A stretch of DNA of 64,000 nt from PWQG01 sp040882255 (GTDB taxonomy: Bacteria; Pseudomonadota; Gammaproteobacteria; Pseudomonadales; Pseudohongiellaceae): the NCBI GenBank assembly GCA_040882255.1, contig JBBEBP010000017.1, positions 24,407 through 88,406 on the forward strand, read 5' to 3'. The notes under the pieces were generated by a model. It was not told where the DNA came from and searched no databases. It saw nothing but the letters and a program-made list of their open reading frames with translations. Position 1 is the stretch's first letter; each line of letters starts with the position of its first letter. Positions 16,789 through 25,546 of the stretch are shown here, piece after piece. A program made the position numbers and the translations under genes.

Positions 16789-19284
16789 ATGACCGACACC
16801 AGCTATTCACCACGCGACATTGAAGCCCGGGCCCGCCAGTACTGGGACGAGAATGACAGTTTCAGGGTGGAGGAGGATGACAGCCGCGAGAAATTCTATT
16901 GTCTGTCGATGTTCCCCTACCCCAGCGGCCGGCTGCACATGGGGCATGTACGCAACTATCTGATTGGCGATGTCATCAGCCGCTACCAGCGCATGCAGGG
17001 CCGCAACGTCCTGCAGCCGATGGGCTGGGACGCATTCGGGTTGCCGGCCGAGAACGCGGCCATGCAACGAGGCACAGCCCCCGCCGAGTGGACCTGGAGC
17101 AACATCGACTATATGCGTGACCAGCTCAAGCAGCTGGGTTATGCCTATGACTGGAACCGCGAACTGGCCACCTGCCACCCCGAGTACTATCGCTGGGAGC
17201 AATGGTTCTTCATTCGTCTGTTCCGCAAAGGGCTGGTCTACAAGAAAGAAGCCGAGGTGAACTGGGACCCCGTGGACCAGACCGTACTGGCCAATGAACA
17301 GGTGGTCGATGGCCGCGGCTGGCGTTCTGGCGCGATGGTCGAGCGCCGGCGGATACCCCAGTGGTTCCTGCGTATCACCGACTACGCCCAGGAACTGCTG
17401 GACGACCTGGACAAGCTGGAGGACTGGCCCGAACAGGTCCGCACCATGCAGCGCAACTGGATCGGCCGCTCGGAAGGCATCGAGCTGACCTTTGATATCG
17501 CCGGTGGCCATACCGCTCCCTGTGACCGGGTAACCGTGTATACCACACGTCCGGACACGCTGATGGGCGTCACCTATGTAGCAGTGGCACCGCAACATCC
17601 GCTGGCGGAGCTGGCTGCGGCGGACAATCCGGAGCTGGCCGCGTTCATCGAGGAACAGCAACACATCAAGACCGCCGAAGCCGATCTGGCTACCATGGAA
17701 AAGCGCGGCATGGATACCGGCCTGCAGGCAGTGCACCCGATCAGCGGCGAGCCCGTGCCGGTCTATGTGGCCAACTTCGTGCTGATGACCTATGGCGGCG
17801 GCGCCGTGATGGCGGTGCCGGCCCATGACCAGCGCGACTACGAGTTCGCCCGCAAGTACGGAATCCCGATCCGCCAGGTGGTGGAAGCGGCCGACGACAA
17901 TCCCTGCAACCTGGACGAGGCGGCCTTCACCGACAAGGGCCTGCTGATCAACTCCGGCGAGTTCGACGGCCTGGATTTCCAGCAGGCCTTCGACGCCATG
18001 GAGCAGCGCCTGCGTGAACTAGACCGTGGCCACCGCACCGTCAACTTCCGGCTGCGCGACTGGGGCGTGTCACGACAGCGCTACTGGGGGGCCCCGATTC
18101 CGATGATCAACTGCGGCGACTGCGGAGCCGTTCCGGTGCCCGAGGACCAGTTGCCCGTCGTGCTGCCGGAAGACGTCACCTTTGATGGCAGCGGCTCCCC
18201 GCTCAAGAAAATGGAATCGTTCATCCGGACAGACTGTCCTTCCTGCGGCAAGGCGGCCGAGCGGGAAACCGATACCTTCGACACCTTCATGGAATCGTCC
18301 TGGTACTATGCCCGCTACGCCTGCCCCGACCAGAAGGAAGCCATGCTGGACGAGCGCGCCAGCTACTGGCTGCCTGTGGATCAGTACATCGGCGGCATCG
18401 AACACGCCATCCTGCATCTGCTCTATGCCCGCTTTTTCCACAAGCTGCTACGGGATGAAGGCCTGATCCAGGGTAGCGATGAGCCGTTCCGCCGCCTGCT
18501 GACGCAGGGCATGGTACTGAAGGATGGCAGCAAGATGTCCAAGTCCAAGGGGAACACGGTAGAGCCGCTCGCGCTGATAGAGCAGTACGGAGCGGATACC
18601 GTGCGGCTGTTTACCATGTTTGCTGCCCCGCCGGAGCAGTCTCTGGAGTGGTCGGACAGTGGCGTGGAGGGCAGTTTCCGCTTTCTGAAGAAACTATGGC
18701 GGATGATCGCCTCTGACGACTATCGGCCGGACGGCTCGCCCGGGGACATCGATCTGAACGATGAGCAGAAAAGCTTGCGCCTGAAAACACACAGTACGCT
18801 GGAGAAGATCAGCGACGACTTCGGTCGGCGTCAGACCTTCAATACGGCGATTGCCGCCGTCATGGAGCTGGTCAACACCATCGGGCGCTTCATCGACCAA
18901 TACCCGCTCCAGGGCGACGACCCGCAGGTGGCAGGCAACAATGCCGTCGTCCACGAGGCCTACGATATCATCGTGCGCGTACTGGCACCGATCACCCCGC
19001 ACTTCAGTCATGCGCTGTGGCATCACCTGGGGCACAAAAAAGCTGTCATTGATGCCCGATGGCCGGAAGTGGACCGCAGTGCACTGCAAACCGACAGCGT
19101 ACAGATCGTGGTGCAGGTCAACGGTAAGCTGCGTGCCCGTATTGACGTGCCCAGTGATGCCGATCGGGCCACCGTTGAGCAATCGGCACTCGCTCATGAG
19201 CATGTCGGCCGCTTCACCGAAGGCAAGACTGTCCGCAAGGTGATTGTGGTGCCCGGCAAGCTGGTCAATATTGTTGCCAACTGA
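16789..19284 (+). CDS. leuS: Leucyl-tRNA synthetase
   Basis: An 831-residue class Ia synthetase with HMGH at 50-53 (FPYPSGRLHMGHVRNY), a CP1 editing domain (about 220-410, including TTRPDTLMGVTYVAVAP and GGGAVMAVPAHDQRD), and KMSKS at 582-586 (KDGSKMSKSKGN). The anticodon-binding domain follows, with the C-terminal LeuS extension (VQVNGKLRARIDVP). It charges tRNA-Leu, including the tRNA-Leu(UAG) encoded at 57599-57683. It lies 44 bases after corC and 10 bases before lptE. Length and domain order are standard for a gammaproteobacterium. Confidence 0.97.
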   Translation: MTDTSYSPRDIEARARQYWDENDSFRVEEDDSREKFYCLSMFPYPSGRLHMGHVRNYLIGDVISRYQRMQGRNVLQPMGWDAFGLPAENAAMQRGTAPAEWTWSNIDYMRDQLKQLGYAYDWNRELATCHPEYYRWEQWFFIRLFRKGLVYKKEAEVNWDPVDQTVLANEQVVDGRGWRSGAMVERRRIPQWFLRITDYAQELLDDLDKLEDWPEQVRTMQRNWIGRSEGIELTFDIAGGHTAPCDRVTVYTTRPDTLMGVTYVAVAPQHPLAELAAADNPELAAFIEEQQHIKTAEADLATMEKRGMDTGLQAVHPISGEPVPVYVANFVLMTYGGGAVMAVPAHDQRDYEFARKYGIPIRQVVEAADDNPCNLDEAAFTDKGLLINSGEFDGLDFQQAFDAMEQRLRELDRGHRTVNFRLRDWGVSRQRYWGAPIPMINCGDCGAVPVPEDQLPVVLPEDVTFDGSGSPLKKMESFIRTDCPSCGKAAERETDTFDTFMESSWYYARYACPDQKEAMLDERASYWLPVDQYIGGIEHAILHLLYARFFHKLLRDEGLIQGSDEPFRRLLTQGMVLKDGSKMSKSKGNTVEPLALIEQYGADTVRLFTMFAAPPEQSLEWSDSGVEGSFRFLKKLWRMIASDDYRPDGSPGDIDLNDEQKSLRLKTHSTLEKISDDFGRRQTFNTAIAAVMELVNTIGRFIDQYPLQGDDPQVAGNNAVVHEAYDIIVRVLAPITPHFSHALWHHLGHKKAVIDARWPEVDRSALQTDSVQIVVQVNGKLRARIDVPSDADRATVEQSALAHEHVGRFTEGKTVRKVIVVPGKLVNIVAN

Positions 19285-19294
19285 GGAGGCCCGG

Positions 19295-19804
19295 ATGCCG
19301 GCCGGATCCATCAGAACCACCCTGCTCTGTCTGCTGCTTGCCGCACTTGTCGGCTGCGGCTTCACACTGCGTGGCGCTGGTGGCCCCATGGCACTGAACA
19401 GCGTATCACTGGAAGCCGGGCGCCCGGATGGGGTTGTCAGGACCCTGCGCCAGCAGTTAACTGCACTGGGTGTGAATACGCAGCCCGACCGCGATGACAG
19501 CTACACGCTGACCCTGGACAACGAGCAACGCGAAGCAAGACGCACCACACAGAATACCGGCACGCGGGGTGCCCAGTACGAATTGACGCTGTCCGTCGAT
19601 GTCACACTCTCCCTGGGTGACAACGTCGTCGCCGGCCCGCGCAACCTGGAGGTACAGCGTGATCAGGACGAGGACATCAGCAACCTGACCAGTTCCGGGG
19701 GTGAACGGGCCCTGTTGTATGCGGACATGGAGCGGGAGCTGGCTGATCAGATCGTGCAGCAGCTGCGCACCGTGCAGCCCGCCGCCGGAGGGATGCCGCA
19801 ATGA
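19295..19804 (+). CDS. lptE: LPS-assembly lipoprotein LptE
   Basis: A 169-residue lipoprotein with signal peptide and lipobox LAALVGC before GFTLRGAGG. The mature start GFxLRG is typical of LptE (RlpB). LptE is the plug of the outer-membrane LptD/E translocon that inserts lipopolysaccharide. I chose ATG 19295 behind GAGGAGG. The order leuS-lptE-holA is conserved in gammaproteobacteria. The stop overlaps the holA start by 4 bases. Confidence 0.92.
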   Translation: MPAGSIRTTLLCLLLAALVGCGFTLRGAGGPMALNSVSLEAGRPDGVVRTLRQQLTALGVNTQPDRDDSYTLTLDNEQREARRTTQNTGTRGAQYELTLSVDVTLSLGDNVVAGPRNLEVQRDQDEDISNLTSSGGERALLYADMERELADQIVQQLRTVQPAAGGMPQ

Positions 19805-20877
19805 ATCTGCGCGCGGAACAGCTTGCCGGCCATCTGAAAGGCGGCGAACTCCAACCAATGTACTGGGTGGCCGGAGACGAAACACTGCTTTGCCAGGAAG
19901 CCACCGATGCAATCCGCCAGGCGGCCCGCGAGCGGCAGTACGAGGAGCGCGAAGTCCACTTCGTGGACAACAGTTTCGACTGGCAGTCCGTGATCGATTC
20001 CGGCAACAGCCTGTCCCTGTTTGCCAGCCGCAAACTGATCGAGCTGCGCCTCCCGCAATTCCGCCTGGATGACCGGGGACGCCAGTTGCTGGCCGATTAT
20101 CTGAAGTCCCCCAACCCGGATACCCTGCTGTTGCTTGACAGCCCCAGGCCGGAGCCGGCGGCACTGAAGACCCGATGGTTCAAAAGCCTGGAAGAGGCCG
20201 GTGTATTCATCCAGATATGGCCCGTGGATGCCAGACAGCTACCTGGCTGGATCAATCAGCGAATGAAACAGAAGGGGTTGTCGGCAACTCCGGAAGCCAT
20301 TCAACTACTCTGTGACCGGGTGGAGGGCAATCTGCTGGCGGCGGCCCGCGAGATCGAAAAGCTCGCACTGCTCCAATCGGGCAATGACAAGGCAGAAACC
20401 ATGGATGCACGCTTCATTGCCGGCATGGTGGCGGATAATGCACGTTACAACGTCTTCCAGATGATCGATCACGCCCTGGCCGGCAATGCACGCAAGGCAC
20501 TGCGCAGTCTGGGCCGCCTGCGCGCCGAAGGCAGCGAACCACTGATGTTGCTGGGCATGATCGCCCGGGAACTGCGCACACTGCTGCAGCTCTGCCGCCT
20601 GTGCGAATCAGGCATGAGTGCGGAGCGCGCCCTGCAACAGGAGCGCGTGTGGAAAAGCCGCCAGAAGCTGGTGAAACAGGCGCTGACGCACCTGGACAGT
20701 CGCAGGGTGGAACAACTACTGATGATGGCACGGCGCGCCGACCTGGCCGTCAAGGGGATGGACAACCTGCCCGTGGATATGATCCTTGATGACCTGATGT
20801 TGGCCCTGGCGGGTCAGACACCCATCCGGCCCAATACCGCGATCAGTTCCCTGACCAGCCGCTCGGCGACAGGGTGA
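19801..20877 (+). CDS. holA: DNA polymerase III delta subunit HolA
   Basis: The 358-residue clamp-loader subunit opens MNLRAEQLAGHLKGGELQPMYWVAGDE, as in HolA, then LLLLDSPRPEPAALKTRWFKSLEEAG and the helical collar domain ending PVDMILDDLMLALAGQ. Delta opens the beta clamp. The gene overlaps lptE by 4 bases at its start. Its last 64 bases overlap the convergent DUF4404 gene on the other strand, which is unusual but both frames look genuine. nadD, often next to holA, is elsewhere (37222-37890). Confidence 0.93.
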   Translation: MNLRAEQLAGHLKGGELQPMYWVAGDETLLCQEATDAIRQAARERQYEEREVHFVDNSFDWQSVIDSGNSLSLFASRKLIELRLPQFRLDDRGRQLLADYLKSPNPDTLLLLDSPRPEPAALKTRWFKSLEEAGVFIQIWPVDARQLPGWINQRMKQKGLSATPEAIQLLCDRVEGNLLAAAREIEKLALLQSGNDKAETMDARFIAGMVADNARYNVFQMIDHALAGNARKALRSLGRLRAEGSEPLMLLGMIARELRTLLQLCRLCESGMSAERALQQERVWKSRQKLVKQALTHLDSRRVEQLLMMARRADLAVKGMDNLPVDMILDDLMLALAGQTPIRPNTAISSLTSRSATG

Positions 20878-21074
20878 CGGGCGGCAAACTGTGCTTCGAG
20901 CGCAATGGCATCGTCCAGCACCGGACTGTTCTTCTGTTCGGTCGACCGTATGACTTCGTCTATGTCCCGGTCAAGCTGCCGAACCGCTTCCAGCGTATCT
21001 TCATCCAGCTCATCGCTGCGCGACAGCTCCTGCTCCAGTTCATCCAGTAACTCGCGGATCTTCGTTTCGCTCAA
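20814..21074 (-). CDS. DUF4404 family protein
   Basis: An 86-residue acidic helical protein: SETKIRELLDELEQELSRSD, then LDEDTLEAVRQLDRDIDEVI, then ERLVRELIAVLGRMGV. The Leu-Asp-Glu helix followed by LDRDI and a C-terminal LADxLxxMGI-like end match DUF4404. Function unknown. The start is TTG at 21074 with GGGAG 8 bases upstream. The frame continues further up without a better start. Its 3' end overlaps the 3' end of holA by 64 bases on the opposite strand. Confidence 0.75.
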   Translation of the reverse strand: MSETKIRELLDELEQELSRSDELDEDTLEAVRQLDRDIDEVIRSTEQKNSPVLDDAIALEAQFAARHPVAERLVRELIAVLGRMGV

Positions 21075-21219
21075 TGCACTACTCCCGTTTGTGGCGCAGA
21101 ATCCGGTATTCTCCCCGAAAGTGTATCCCGGGAGCACCAGCGCTGCCAAGCATCACTCCTGACAGGCCGGGTGGCAGCCCGGCCACGGAGATCCCGGGGC
21201 CAGGGCATACGATGCAGCC

Positions 21220-21846
21220 TCAGCCGGCTTCTACCGCGTCACCCGCAAAGGTCTTTCCACCAGACTGACGGCGCCCGGCTTTCCCGGCCCGATGGCGGTA
21301 TTCCAAGAGGTACTTCGGAAAGTGACGAATCAGCGTCCAGCGTGTGGTATACCCGACCCGTATGCTGGAATGCGTTTTTGATCCCGCCATGAGCATGGGG
21401 GGACCCTGATAGATCTCCTTCGAACCCATCAACGCGTGAATCCGGCCGATGTTGGTATTCCTCGTATCAGCCATCAGCAGTACGTACTTCTTGCGACACA
21501 GAAACACATCACGAAGCATGTGCAACCAGATACGGAACTGTTCGGAAGCGCGGCGTACACCAGCGCCGATCCACAGGCCGTTCACTTCCATCATTTCATA
21601 CTGGTCATTTCGGAAAAAGGCATGCTGCTCGCGCACCTCATCGGGCACGAACATCAGACTGCGGAAACCGGGCCTGGTCACCAGCATGTAGCCAGCCACC
21701 ATTTTCCCGCCCTTGTAGGCCGCCACGATGCGGCTGCGCTGCGTGTAATCGTAGGGCAGCTTGACCCGCACATAGCCTTCAAAGCGTTGCAGGTACTCGT
21801 TGATATCCCTTTCTTCTGTCAGGGTTTTGAATGTGATCGCTTCCAT
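21220..21846 (-). CDS. GNAT-like N-acyltransferase of unknown specificity
   Basis: I do not recognise a named family. The 208-residue protein has a GNAT-like layout: an early helix, a strand pair around RIVAAYKGGKMVAGYMLVTRP, a central YEMMEVNGLWIGAGVRRASEQFRIW, and a late NIGRIHALMGSKEIYQGPP resembling the GNAT C-terminal N/I..L..lGF..Y.G segment. It ends in a basic tail (YRHRAGKAGRRQSGGK). The start overlaps the 3' end of the methyltransferase gene upstream by 28 bases, so the two are made together. The layout recalls the acyl-transferases of autoinducer and PEP-CTERM systems, but I cannot confirm that from sequence. Confidence 0.55.
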   Translation of the reverse strand: MEAITFKTLTEERDINEYLQRFEGYVRVKLPYDYTQRSRIVAAYKGGKMVAGYMLVTRPGFRSLMFVPDEVREQHAFFRNDQYEMMEVNGLWIGAGVRRASEQFRIWLHMLRDVFLCRKKYVLLMADTRNTNIGRIHALMGSKEIYQGPPMLMAGSKTHSSIRVGYTTRWTLIRHFPKYLLEYRHRAGKAGRRQSGGKTFAGDAVEAG

Positions 21847-22379
21847 GATTTTATCCTCGGCAGGAACATGCCCACCTTGTTCTGGTATAGTCTGTAGGAT
21901 TTACCCTGATCACTTTCCAGAATGATGCGTTCCTCCCGGCGTGCCGAAAGGAAATAGAAAGTGACCAGGTAAATCAGTGTAATCCACAAGATGGGGGATC
22001 GGAATAACAGACTACTGGTCAACCAGACGAGAATATAGGAAGTATAGAACGGATGACGGACCCATCCAAAAGGACCGGTTGTCACGATAGCCCCGACTTT
22101 ACTGCTGAAAGCGAAGTCAAGACTGCGTGCAGTCCGTATCGACCACCAGAACAAAAACAGGGCCAGCGCATAGGCAAGCGCCCCGGCGGTAATTTCCATT
22201 TTTGTGATCTGCGTCACATTAGCCATATAATAGAACGTGACGGCCATCTGCGTAATGACGGCAAGATCGTATCCAAGAGCGGTCAGGCGGGGCATGCCGG
22301 GGTCGACACTGAAAAAGCGTAGCCGGCCCCAGACCAGACTTGCGACAATGGACAGATACAGGATGATCAACAGGTTCAT
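21819..22379 (-). CDS. Isoprenylcysteine carboxyl methyltransferase-like membrane methyltransferase
   Basis: A 186-residue protein with about five membrane segments and the ICMT/phospholipid-methyltransferase signature near the C-terminus: TTGPFGWVRHPFYTSYIL followed, after a TM, by SARREERIILESDQGKSYRLY. These match the GPY..vRHP.Y and R...EE..L motifs that bind S-adenosylmethionine in membrane methyltransferases. The substrate (lipid, quinone, peptide or isoprenoid) is unknown. It is the first gene of a two-gene unit with the GNAT-like gene and is divergent from the cyclase-like gene. A 10-bp inverted repeat sits 21 bases before its start. Confidence 0.72.
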   Translation of the reverse strand: MNLLIILYLSIVASLVWGRLRFFSVDPGMPRLTALGYDLAVITQMAVTFYYMANVTQITKMEITAGALAYALALFLFWWSIRTARSLDFAFSSKVGAIVTTGPFGWVRHPFYTSYILVWLTSSLLFRSPILWITLIYLVTFYFLSARREERIILESDQGKSYRLYQNKVGMFLPRIKSWKRSHSKP

Positions 22380-22399
22380 AGCTTCCCTCTATGGTATAA

Positions 22400-22446
22400 A
22401 GGGCACCTCCATGACACGGACCACCCTTGGCCAGGAGAGGTGCCCT
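22400..22446. promoter_or_regulatory. Inverted repeat in the methyltransferase/cyclase divergent control region
   Basis: AGGGCACCTC (22400-22409) and GAGGTGCCCT (22437-22446) are perfect 10-base reverse complements separated by 27 bases. They sit 21 bases upstream of the methyltransferase ATG and 98 bases upstream of the cyclase-like ATG. This could be an operator for a dimeric regulator or an mRNA stem-loop in the methyltransferase leader. The sequence alone does not decide. Confidence 0.5.
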
Positions 22447-22543
22447 GTGGCACGGTCAGAGTGACAACATAGAGTAATGCGCCGATAAAATCCATGTCGC
22501 CGCTTCCCGATATCACCGATACAGGCAAGGCAGAACAATAAAA

Positions 22544-23929
22544 ATGATGCACCCGGGCAAGTACGCCGAATACGCCATCGAACACCTGCAGGAGTTCCGG
22601 GACGAGTTACGCGATGAAGCCTCCCGCGCATTACAGGGATGGGCCGGAAAAGCCGCCGGGCTGCTACTCATCCTCTCCTCGGTGATCACCTATACAACTC
22701 TGTCGTCGGGCGGAAATCCGGATGCCATCTACACGCTCTACACATATGCACCAGCCATCATCCTGGTGCTGTTCTACCCTTCAGCGTCGCTGCTGGTGTC
22801 GACGCTGGAGAAATATGCGCCGCTGATCATAGACCTGGCTTCCCTGGCCGTCCTGCTGGGCTTCTGCACGACCCTGCACTTCGCCTTCTCTTCCGCACTG
22901 GACAACCCCTCGCAGACGGACCTACAGCTGAATCTGTCAGGGCAGCTGAACTTCGCATTGATGATGTCGACAGCCTTTTCGTTCCACGCGCGCTTCCGTA
23001 ACACCGTCATCCGCAACATCCTGTTCACACTCAGTGGTGTGCTGTTTCTCTACCTGGTCAATCCCGGGTATCTGCTGGACAACCAGATTCAGGTGCTACA
23101 AGGCCTTTCCGCCGGCATCATTTTCTCCTGGATCTTCTTTCAGCGCATATTGACCCGCTTCTACTACAAGTCCACGGACGCCGATACCAGACAGCATCTG
23201 TATAACCAGCTGTCCAAACTCGTGTATCCCCACCAGCTGTCAATGATCAAGGCCGGCGATGAACTGGAGGACACCATGCCGGTGGAGAAAGAACGGGCCA
23301 TTGTCAATGTATTCGATATCCAGAACAGCAGCGAGATCAAGCACGAGCAGACCAAGTCCTTCTTCCTCGACGTTTTCCGGGCATTTTCCCAGATCTGCAT
23401 GATGGGGTATCGGCATAACCCCCTGCAGTCCCGGGCGTTCCGCCTGAAGGAAACCGGCGACGGCTTCATCAGTGCGGTGGGTTACCCGTTCATGGCGCCC
23501 GGCAAGGAATCATTGGCGGACCATTCTGTGGCCACGGCGCTCATGATGTTCCGGGCCTTCAACACGGAAGTAAAACGTTTCCAGTATGGTCACCCGATCA
23601 AAGCCGCCATGGGGTTGGCATTCAACACAGTGCAAGGCACCTTCCAGAGCAGCGGCATCAAATCCTATGACCTGTTCGGAGACGCCCTGATCCAGGCGTA
23701 CCGCTACGAGGAAATCCGCAAGCACCCGGATATCGAGCAGATCATCACGGAAACCGCCAGGGAGCAGGGTCTGACCCATTTCAATATCCTGATCATCCAG
23801 GAAGTGATCTACAACTCGCTCGACATCCGCTATCAGAAGCTGTTCGAGAAGATCGATCTGCAGGAGATCGGATTCGTCATCCGTCAGGACGCCCGCGCCC
23901 GATTCGTCTATTTTCACGTCATGGAGTGA
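22544..23929 (+). CDS. Membrane class III adenylate/guanylate cyclase-like protein
   Basis: The 461-residue protein has an amphipathic start, about six TM helices between residues 40 and 210, and a cytosolic domain of class III cyclase type. Visible elements are AIVNVFDIQNSSEI (first metal Asp), RLKETGDGFISAVGYPF (Lys plus second metal Asp) and SYDLFGDALIQAYRYEEIR. The last matches the FGD..N.A.R.E segment, but the transition-state Asn appears replaced by Ile while the Arg is kept. It may therefore be a weak, specialised or inactive cyclase. The membrane part resembles MASE-type sensors only in general form. It is divergent from the methyltransferase/GNAT pair. Two Met codons open the frame. 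Confidence 0.7.
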   Translation: MMHPGKYAEYAIEHLQEFRDELRDEASRALQGWAGKAAGLLLILSSVITYTTLSSGGNPDAIYTLYTYAPAIILVLFYPSASLLVSTLEKYAPLIIDLASLAVLLGFCTTLHFAFSSALDNPSQTDLQLNLSGQLNFALMMSTAFSFHARFRNTVIRNILFTLSGVLFLYLVNPGYLLDNQIQVLQGLSAGIIFSWIFFQRILTRFYYKSTDADTRQHLYNQLSKLVYPHQLSMIKAGDELEDTMPVEKERAIVNVFDIQNSSEIKHEQTKSFFLDVFRAFSQICMMGYRHNPLQSRAFRLKETGDGFISAVGYPFMAPGKESLADHSVATALMMFRAFNTEVKRFQYGHPIKAAMGLAFNTVQGTFQSSGIKSYDLFGDALIQAYRYEEIRKHPDIEQIITETAREQGLTHFNILIIQEVIYNSLDIRYQKLFEKIDLQEIGFVIRQDARARFVYFHVME

Positions 23930-23956
23930 CTGCGACTCCGGGACCTGGAGGCCTGA

Positions 23957-23986
23957 CATGAAACCGACATCCGGATCGGTTATAAT
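23957..23986 (+). promoter_or_regulatory. Candidate promoter for the aspartokinase gene
   Basis: TATAAT at 23981-23986 lies 34 bases upstream of the aspartokinase ATG. No good -35 hexamer exists at 16-18 bases. CTGACA occurs 22 bases before the -10, which is too far for normal spacing. Confidence 0.35.
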
Positions 23987-24019
23987 GTTGCGCTGAAATC
24001 GTAATACAAGGACAGCTCC

Positions 24020-25507
24020 ATGAGTTCAGATGACCACTCAAGTCCTGCTCATACCGTCGAAAAAATCGGCGGCACCTCCATGAGCCAGTTTGAAGCGGTT
24101 CGACAGAACATTTTCATGAATCCCGCGCTGGACGGACAATACTACCGGCGCATCTTCGTGGTCTCGGCCTACGGTGGCATCACCGACATGCTGCTGGAGC
24201 ACAAGAAAACCGGGCAACCGGGTATTTTCTCCCTGTTCTCCGATGCGGAGGAAGAAGACAGCTGGCTGGAAGCCTTTGCCCGTTTGCGTGCCCGTATCCT
24301 GGAAATCAACGAAGAGCTGTTCGAGGAGACGAAACACCTGGACCGGGCCAACGCGTTCATCCTGCAGCGTCTGCATGATGCCGAGAATGTACTGCAGGAC
24401 GTCAAGAACCTGTGCCGGCACGGTCATTTTGCCCTCAGCGACTATCTGCTCACGGTGCGCGAGATGCTCGCCAGCCTGGGCGAGATCCACAGCGCCTACA
24501 ACACTACCCAGCTGCTGCGCCTGCACGGCCTCAATGCAAGGCTGATCGACCTGTCGGGCTGGGGCAGCCACGACGCCCTGCCGCTTGACGAGCAGCTGAA
24601 AAGCGCTTTCCAGGACATCGACCTGGAAAAGGAACTGCCCATTGCAACCGGTTACTGCCATTGCCAGGGCGGCCTGATGAAGGTTTTCGATCGCGGCTAC
24701 AGCGAAATGACTTTCAGCCGGATTGCCGTCACCACCGGCGCATCCGAAGCCATCATCCACAAGGAATTCCACCTCAGCAGCGCCGACCCGCGCGTCGTTG
24801 GTGTGGACAATGCCGTGCCCATCGGGCGCACCAATTATGACGTGGCGGATCAGCTGGCCAACCTCGGCATGGAAGCAATTCACCCTCGTGCCGCGAAGGG
24901 TCTGCGCAAAAACAACATCCATCTGCGCGTCAAGAACACCTTCGAGCCGGAACACACCGGCACGCTGATCACCCGGGACTACGTCAGTGACTCCCCCTGC
25001 GTGGAAATCATCGCCGGGCGCAAGGCGGTGTACGCCGTGGAGCTGTTTGACCAGGAGATGGTCGGGGACCTGTCACGCTACGAGCGCATCTTTCTGGAGG
25101 AAATCACCCGTTTCAAGGCCCAGATCATCAACAAGGACCTGAACGCCAACACCATCACGCACTATCTGGCCGCCAACCTGAAGACCATCAAGCGGATCCA
25201 GGCACAGTTGCAGGAACTGTTCGGGGAAGCCGAGATCAACGTGCGCAAGGTCTGCATAGTGTCCGCGATCGGCAGCGACATCAAGATTTCCGGCATGCTG
25301 GCAAAGACCGCTGCGGCGCTCGCCGATGCGAACGTGGTCATCCAGGCGGTGCATCAGTCCATGCGTCAGGTGGACATGCAGTTCGTGCTGGACGAGCAGG
25401 ACTACGAGGATGCAGTCCGGGCCTTGCACTCCTCGCTGGTGGAAGCACACAACCACGGGCGGGCCATCAAACTGGCCAGCCCGGAACAGAACCTGCTACA
25501 GGACTGA
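24020..25507 (+). CDS. Aspartate kinase, ectoine-associated (Ask_Ect) type
   Basis: A 495-residue aspartokinase with the kinase opening HTVEKIGGTSMSQFEAV (KIGGTS at 15-20), FVVSAYGGITDMLLEHKKTG, VTTGASEAIIHKEF, and two C-terminal ACT domains (about 345-480; VCIVSAIGSDIKISGML, NVVIQAVHQSMRQVDMQFVL). HTVEKIGGTSMS and VVSAYGG.T..LLEHKKTG match, as I recall them, the specialised aspartokinases encoded in ectABC-ask operons rather than LysC. It would phosphorylate aspartate, the first step to lysine, threonine or ectoine. No ectABC genes are in this window, so the gene stands alone, convergent with the GGDEF gene. Confidence 0.85.
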   Translation: MSSDDHSSPAHTVEKIGGTSMSQFEAVRQNIFMNPALDGQYYRRIFVVSAYGGITDMLLEHKKTGQPGIFSLFSDAEEEDSWLEAFARLRARILEINEELFEETKHLDRANAFILQRLHDAENVLQDVKNLCRHGHFALSDYLLTVREMLASLGEIHSAYNTTQLLRLHGLNARLIDLSGWGSHDALPLDEQLKSAFQDIDLEKELPIATGYCHCQGGLMKVFDRGYSEMTFSRIAVTTGASEAIIHKEFHLSSADPRVVGVDNAVPIGRTNYDVADQLANLGMEAIHPRAAKGLRKNNIHLRVKNTFEPEHTGTLITRDYVSDSPCVEIIAGRKAVYAVELFDQEMVGDLSRYERIFLEEITRFKAQIINKDLNANTITHYLAANLKTIKRIQAQLQELFGEAEINVRKVCIVSAIGSDIKISGMLAKTAAALADANVVIQAVHQSMRQVDMQFVLDEQDYEDAVRALHSSLVEAHNHGRAIKLASPEQNLLQD

Positions 25508-25546
25508 CGACATCCACGACGCGCGGCAAACTGCGGGGACTGGCCG

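Noticed and set aside
16807..17826. 339-codon antisense frame under leuS
   Set aside because: Same reason: leuS is certain and the antisense product has no recognisable domain.
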